A DNA stretch of 45,232 bases, taken from NCBI GenBank assembly GCA_021809545.1, contig JAKAYL010000011.1, positions 1 through 45,232 of the forward strand. Direction: 5' to 3'. Source of the DNA: Thermoplasmata archaeon. GTDB lineage: Archaea; Thermoplasmatota; Thermoplasmata; Lutacidiplasmatales; UBA184. Shown one piece after another: positions 41,263 to 45,232 of this stretch (position 1 is the stretch's first letter; every line of letters starts with the position of its first letter). The notes under the pieces were generated by a model. It was not told the DNA's origin. It ran no database searches and saw nothing but the letters and a program-made list of their open reading frames with translations. Made by a program: the position numbers and the translations under genes.

Positions 41263-42333
41263 ATGCTGGTGATCGACGGGAAGATCCTGGATCTCGACGG
41301 TGTTGAGGCGGGCTACGTCATCCTCGACGACTCGGGGCGGGTGGTCGAGCGCGGGAAACCCGGGACCCTGGGGCTCACAGAGCACCGGGTCGTCAAGGGC
41401 GCCGCCCTCCCGTGGATGGTCAACGGGCACACGCACCTCGGGGATGCGATCTGGGGCCAGGAGCCGCCCGTCGGGTCGCTCGCGGAGATCGTGCGGCCCC
41501 CCCATGGCCTCAAGCACCGGCTGCTGGCGTCCTCCTCGGGGGAGGAGAAGGCGATGGCCATGCGCAACTCCCTTCTCATGATGCAGGGCCACGGCACCGG
41601 GGTCACGATCGACTTCCGCGAAGAGGGCGTGGAAGGGGTGAAGCTCCTGCGGGAGGCCGCGGACGGGCTCTCCATCCGTCCGTTCGTGCTCGGACGACCC
41701 GGGAACCTCTCCGACCCGGAGGAGGTCGCAAAGGTCCTCGCCCTCTCCGACGGGCTGTGCCTGAGTGCCCTGAAGGACCTGGACCCGAAGGTGGCCCGCG
41801 CCGTCGCCGCCCAGGTCCAGTTGGAGAACAAGTTCTTCTCGCTCCACGCCTCGGAGGACGAGCGCGAACCGCTCGAGCCGATCCTGGAGCTCGCCCCCTC
41901 CCTCCTCGTCCACCTGACCCTGGCGACGGAGGCGGACCTGGAGCTGCTCCGGGAGGAGAAGGTCCCCGTGGCGTTCTGCCCCCGCTCCAACGCCCTCTTC
42001 GGGAAGTTCCCTCCCCTTCATTTGGCGGAGAAGCTGGGGCTTCCTTTCCTCCTCGGGACGGACAACCTCATGTTCAACTTTCCCGACCTCTTCCGGGAGA
42101 TGGAGTTCTCCTACGTCGCGAGCCGTCTCCACCATGCGCCGGTCAAACCGGAGAGCCTGGTGCGGGCCGTCTTCCTGACCCCCTGGGAGGTGCTCCGCTC
42201 CCCCGGGCACGGCCGCCTCCAGCCGGACCTTCCCGCACGGGCCCTGGGCCTCCGGATCCCGCTCCGGGACCCCTACTACGAGATCGTGGCCCGGGCGGGC
42301 ATCAGTTCCATCGTCTCGGCGATGCCCGCCTAG
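41263..42333 (+). CDS. Amidohydrolase superfamily metal-dependent hydrolase
   Basis: 356 residues. Metal ligands: H56-T-H58 in V-N-G-H-T-H-L-G, a His in S-L-H-A-S-E, a second in V-H-L-T and the Asp in L-G-T-D-N, as in the cytosine/chlorohydrolase (TRZ/ATZ) and aminodeoxyfutalosine deaminase branch. The N-terminal beta domain (1-50) is shorter than in dihydroorotases. Missing pathway neighbours leave the substrate open; a deaminase of a nucleobase or nucleoside is most likely. ATG 41263 agrees with the TATA spacing; the longer frame upstream overlaps the divergent zinc-ribbon gene. Confidence 0.82.
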   Translation: MLVIDGKILDLDGVEAGYVILDDSGRVVERGKPGTLGLTEHRVVKGAALPWMVNGHTHLGDAIWGQEPPVGSLAEIVRPPHGLKHRLLASSSGEEKAMAMRNSLLMMQGHGTGVTIDFREEGVEGVKLLREAADGLSIRPFVLGRPGNLSDPEEVAKVLALSDGLCLSALKDLDPKVARAVAAQVQLENKFFSLHASEDEREPLEPILELAPSLLVHLTLATEADLELLREEKVPVAFCPRSNALFGKFPPLHLAEKLGLPFLLGTDNLMFNFPDLFREMEFSYVASRLHHAPVKPESLVRAVFLTPWEVLRSPGHGRLQPDLPARALGLRIPLRDPYYEIVARAGISSIVSAMPA

Positions 42334-42360
42334 CGTCGCTCCCTGCGCTCGGGGCGCCAC

Positions 42361-42368
42361 CTTTAAGC
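42361..42368 (+). promoter_or_regulatory. TATA box of trxB
   Basis: CTTTAAGC, centred 28 nt before ATG 42393; leaderless spacing. Confidence 0.6.
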
Positions 42369-42392
42369 GGGTTCGCAGTCTGTTTTCTGGAC

Positions 42393-43337
42393 ATGAACGC
42401 TGTTCAACGAACCAAGGTTGCCATCATCGGAAGCGGTCCGGCAGGCCTGACCGCGGCGATCTACGCAGGGCGGGCGAACCTCTCACCGATCCTCTTCACG
42501 GGGGTCCCGGCCGGGGGCCAGCTCATGATCACCACGGAGGTCGACAATTTCCCCGGGTTCCCGAAGGGAGTGCAGGGCCCCGAGCTCATGGAACTCATGC
42601 GCCAGCAGGCCGAGCGGTTCGGGACCGTGATGGTGGAGGACGATGTCTCGTCCGTCGACTTTTCCCATCGTCCCTTTGTGCTCCGGGGCGGATCCGGCGC
42701 CGTCGTCGAGGCGGAGTCGGTCATCGTCGCCACGGGCGCCTCCGCCCTGTGGCTGGATGTCCCCGGAGAGGAGAAGTACCGGGGGAAGGGAGTGAGCGCC
42801 TGCGCCACGTGCGACGGTTTCTTCTTCAAGGGGAAGGACGTGGTCGTCGTGGGAGGCGGGGACACGGCCATGGAGGAGTCGACCTTCCTCACCAAGTTCG
42901 CGAAGAGCGTCCTCCTCGTGCACCGGAGGGACGCCTTCCGGGCCAGCAAGATCATGCAGGACAAGGTCCGGTCCAATCCCAAGATCCAGGTGCTCTGGAA
43001 CACGGCCGTCGAGGAGGTGCTCGGCGGAGAGGGCGATATGAACGGGGTCCGGCTCAAGGACCTCAAGGCCGGCCAGAGCCGGGAGCACAAGGTCGACGGC
43101 CTCTTCATCGCCATCGGCCACAAGCCCAACACCGAGGTCTTCCGGGGCCACGTACAGCTCGACGAGAAGGGATACCTGAAGCTCAAGAACGGGACCCACA
43201 CCAGCGTTGAGGGGGTCTTCGGCTGCGGGGACGTCTCCGACCCCAGGTACCGCCAGGCGGTGACGGCCGCCGGGATGGGGTGCATGGCGGCCTTGGACGC
43301 CGAGAAGTGGCTCGAGGGCCAGCCCGGCTCCCACTGA
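42393..43337 (+). CDS. trxB: Thioredoxin reductase
   Basis: FAD protein that reduces thioredoxin or glutaredoxin-like proteins. 314 residues. FAD loop G-S-G-P-A-G (13-18), redox pair C137-A-T-C140 followed by D-G-F, NAD(P) loop G-G-G-D-T-A-M-E (residues ~154-161) and the C-terminal FAD contact G-C-G-D-V. H-R-R-D after the NAD(P) loop is the usual NADPH-preferring H-R-R pattern. R-Q-A-V-T-A-A-G-M-G-C completes the signature. May serve the methionine sulfoxide reductase-like protein at 21731. Separate transcript by its own TATA box. Confidence 0.94.
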   Translation: MNAVQRTKVAIIGSGPAGLTAAIYAGRANLSPILFTGVPAGGQLMITTEVDNFPGFPKGVQGPELMELMRQQAERFGTVMVEDDVSSVDFSHRPFVLRGGSGAVVEAESVIVATGASALWLDVPGEEKYRGKGVSACATCDGFFFKGKDVVVVGGGDTAMEESTFLTKFAKSVLLVHRRDAFRASKIMQDKVRSNPKIQVLWNTAVEEVLGGEGDMNGVRLKDLKAGQSREHKVDGLFIAIGHKPNTEVFRGHVQLDEKGYLKLKNGTHTSVEGVFGCGDVSDPRYRQAVTAAGMGCMAALDAEKWLEGQPGSH

Positions 43338-43381
43338 TACTTCCCGACCTCTCCGTCCGCACCGGGGGGGCGGCCCCGTAC

Positions 43382-44542
43382 CTACGCGGCGGGAGCGCTG
43401 GGGGTCTTCTTCGCCCGCTTGCCGGCGGAGCGGGCGGGCTTCTTGGGCTTGGGGACGGCAAAGAAGGAGGTCGTTCCCCCGTAGCGGGTCAGGAGCCCTT
43501 CGATCGCAAGAACATCCTCGGCCGAGACCTCCCCTTCCGCTCCGACCCAGTCGAAGCCCTTCCCTGAGAAGACGACGTACCACTTCAGCGAGAGCCCGAG
43601 GGGTTTCGTGAGCCGGGAGGCGGCGGAGAGCGTGTCGCTCACCGCTTTGCGGGGGGTCTCGGGCTTCGCCGGGTTCCCTTCGAAGAGATGGAGGATGCTG
43701 GCCGAGACCGCCCGGACCACGGGCGAGGTGATGCGGGGGAAGACCCAGGTGACCTTTCCCCCAAGTTCGTCGACGACCACGGCGGCCGACATCTGACCTT
43801 CCTTGGCCGCCTGGTTCCGCATGCGGGAGAGGACGTTCTCCCAGTGGTGGGCGTTCGACTCGAGGACCCGCCGGTAGGTGTCGAGGTGCGCCCGCACCTC
43901 CTCGTCCCCCGCCGGAGCGGGGTCGGGGGTCTTCGGCTTGTCCTCCTTGTCCCCGAAGAGGACCTTGGGGAGCATCTCCTCGGTCACTCCCAGCATCTTC
44001 GATCCCTCCTGTCGGAGGGACGGAGTGGCGGCGAGCGCCACGAGCGCGGGGGAGACCTCCCGCTTGTTGGAGAGGTAGAGGGACCAGAGCACGTCGGATT
44101 CCTTGATGTCGAGCGTTCCGAAGACCTCCATGAGCCAGTTCTCCACTCCCCGAACGGAGGTCTCGCGGTCGGCGAGCACTTGGAGCACCCCCTGCATGAG
44201 GGGGGAGGAATCCGCGGGAGGCGGGGGTGGCGGCGGGAGCGGGGGCGGCGCGGCGGGCGCCGCCGGGACCGGGGATGGGGAGGAGAAGCGCTGGCTCGCC
44301 GGCCCGCTGACCAGGGGTGGGTAGGACTGGGCGCGGGCGTAGGCCAGGAAGTCGGAAAGGAGCTGGGGCGTGAAGCCCTGGAGGACGAGCACCCGCCCGT
44401 TGTGCTCGAGCCAGAGGTTGAAGGACTTCGGATCGAACCCGTGGCGCCGGGCCCAGGCCACGAGAGTGGCCAGCAGGTTCTCCGAGCTCGAAGGTCCGGA
44501 ATGCACCGCGACCACCCAGTCCGTAGCCGGAGCGCCGCCCAT
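43382..44542 (-). CDS. Unknown protein with Pro-rich linker and basic C-terminal tail (386 aa)
   Basis: No family recognised. ATG 44542 is preferred over TTG 44563 since a TATA-like TTCATAAC at 44573-44580 is ~33 nt upstream. N-terminal ~75 residues form an alpha-beta unit (W-V-V-A-V-H-S-G, L-W-L-E-H-N-G-R-V-L-V-L-Q). A poly-Pro linker (~95-115, nine Pro in a row) joins it to a helical region (~120-260) with charged residues, then a second alpha-beta part holding K-W-Y-V-V-F-S-G-K-G-F-D-W-V-G. The last 20 residues are Lys/Ala/Pro/Arg. No membrane segment. Follows the esterase gene by about 47 bp on the same strand. Confidence 0.7.
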   Translation of the reverse strand: MGGAPATDWVVAVHSGPSSSENLLATLVAWARRHGFDPKSFNLWLEHNGRVLVLQGFTPQLLSDFLAYARAQSYPPLVSGPASQRFSSPSPVPAAPAAPPPLPPPPPPPADSSPLMQGVLQVLADRETSVRGVENWLMEVFGTLDIKESDVLWSLYLSNKREVSPALVALAATPSLRQEGSKMLGVTEEMLPKVLFGDKEDKPKTPDPAPAGDEEVRAHLDTYRRVLESNAHHWENVLSRMRNQAAKEGQMSAAVVVDELGGKVTWVFPRITSPVVRAVSASILHLFEGNPAKPETPRKAVSDTLSAASRLTKPLGLSLKWYVVFSGKGFDWVGAEGEVSAEDVLAIEGLLTRYGGTTSFFAVPKPKKPARSAGKRAKKTPSAPAA

Positions 44543-44589
44543 CCAGAATCCCGGGTCGCCCAACCGGTGACGAGTTATGAAGCTATGGG

Positions 44590-45232
44590 TTACGGCTTCG
44601 CGAGGGCGCCCAACAACCCGGAGAGAAGCTTCTCCAGGGCCCGGGAAAAGGTCTCGAAGTGCCCTCCGGGAAAATGCTCATCCCGGACCGACACGCCGAG
44701 CGCGCGGGCCTGCGCTGCGAAGCGGCGGACCCCGACGTCAAGGAACCATTCGTCCCCCGAACCGGCGGCGAGGAACACCCCGCGCATCTTCCGGAGCGCA
44801 GCCGCATGCGGCTCCTGCTCCACCATCCGCACCGGGTCCCAGCGAAGCCATCGTTCCCACGTGGCCCCGTCGATCTGCCCCGTTTCGATATCGAAGGGGA
44901 GGTCGAATACCCCCGGCTTTCCCTCCGTCGGGGAGTAGCAGGCCGCCATCGCGATCGTCTCGAGGGTCGTCCCGACGCTGGTCGTCCCGCTGAGGTTCAG
45001 GGGAGGGCTCTCGAAGAGCCACTGGAGGAACTCCTCGGGCCCCCCGTGCTCGCGCAAGAGGCGCGCCGCCTTGGGGAACCCGGGCAGGTACCCGTACTCG
45101 AACTGGGTGTCCGGCGCGGAGGCGAGGACCGCTCCGAACTCCCCCGGGTGGCGCATCGAGAGGACGAGCGAGCCGAAGCCTCCGCTCGAATGTCCCAGGA
45201 TCCCGGTCTCCCCCGTGCGATACTTTTCCCGC
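44590..45232 (-). CDS. Alpha/beta-hydrolase, esterase D-like; 5' end cut by window edge
   Basis: The frame is open past the window's right edge; 214 C-terminal residues are visible. The nucleophile elbow G-H-S-S-G-G lies at ~45180-45200 (the first S-containing G-x-S-x-G). The acid is probably D in G-S-G-D-E-W, and the base H in P-G-G-H-F-E-T-F. These and the length to the C terminus fit the esterase D / S-formylglutathione hydrolase / mycolyl-transferase-like family (PF00756). Start and any signal peptide are not seen, so location in the cell is unknown. Confidence 0.8.
   Translation of the reverse strand, partial: REKYRTGETGILGHSSGGFGSLVLSMRHPGEFGAVLASAPDTQFEYGYLPGFPKAARLLREHGGPEEFLQWLFESPPLNLSGTTSVGTTLETIAMAACYSPTEGKPGVFDLPFDIETGQIDGATWERWLRWDPVRMVEQEPHAAALRKMRGVFLAAGSGDEWFLDVGVRRFAAQARALGVSVRDEHFPGGHFETFSRALEKLLSGLLGALAKP

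Noticed and set aside
41412-42392. N-terminal extension of thioredoxin reductase (641-codon open frame)
   Set aside because: It overlaps the amidohydrolase gene in another frame; the TATA box and conserved FAD loop place the start at 42393.

Overview
The window is high-GC archaeal chromosome. Archaeal markers seen directly are the two ether-lipid prenyltransferases (GGGP synthase and a UbiA-type DGGGP synthase), a group II chaperonin (thermosome), a TFB-type initiation factor, 4-phosphopantoate--beta-alanine ligase, TrmY, a DUF2070 protein and TATA boxes about 26 nt ahead of many start codons. A DUF6015-like protein and the many giant surface proteins with PKD domains suggest a Thermoplasmatota lineage; that placement is inference. 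IVD-like acyl-CoA dehydrogenase, M20 peptidase, secreted G1 peptidase and esterase fit a protein- or amino-acid-using heterotroph. Most genes that head a transcription unit appear leaderless, while several internal genes carry strong Shine-Dalgarno sequences.

Layout. 1-860: 5' part of a secreted glutamic (G1) peptidase and a small unknown gene. 1004-4441: ether-lipid operon (DGGGPS, GGGPS, DUF2070). 4632-6673: nitroreductase, XTP/dITP diphosphatase, pirin. 6758-10188 (minus): thermosome and a two-nuclease-domain DUF2779 protein. 10503-11555: glycosyltransferase. 11579-16935 (minus): a probable operon of a DUF6015-like protein, TrmY and two KaiC-like ATPases, the first with a ~750-residue Pro/Glu-rich tail holding 81-bp tandem repeats and histone-H1-like basic clusters. 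17112-22225: NADP/F420 oxidoreductase-like protein, divergent TFB, XerA recombinase, acyl-CoA dehydrogenase with PPS, and a free-methionine sulfoxide reductase-like GAF protein. 22283-22366: tRNA-Ser(GGA). 22499-26557: glycosyltransferase, CDGSH protein, zinc dehydrogenase, M20 peptidase, small membrane PH-like protein.

26942-40800 is a surface-protein region: a single-pass protein with a Tyr/Pro-rich cytoplasmic tail; a 1292-residue protein with 14 YVTN propeller blades and six PKD-like domains; an orphan 463-residue anchored protein sharing an overlapping divergent promoter with a winged-helix-like putative regulator; then an operon of a DUF4382 protein and two tandemly duplicated ~870-residue proteins made of Cna-B/transthyretin-like repeats. 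Most share one topology: N-terminal signal, many N-glycosylation sequons, C-terminal membrane anchor, short Pro/Glu/Ser-rich cytoplasmic tail. 40835-45232 returns to housekeeping: zinc-ribbon protein, amidohydrolase, thioredoxin reductase, an unknown Pro-rich protein and an esterase cut by the right edge.

The strongest candidates for something undescribed are the KaiC-tail operon, the surface operon with its tandem paralogues and divergent regulator, and the threefold repeat between xerA and the acyl-CoA dehydrogenase gene.
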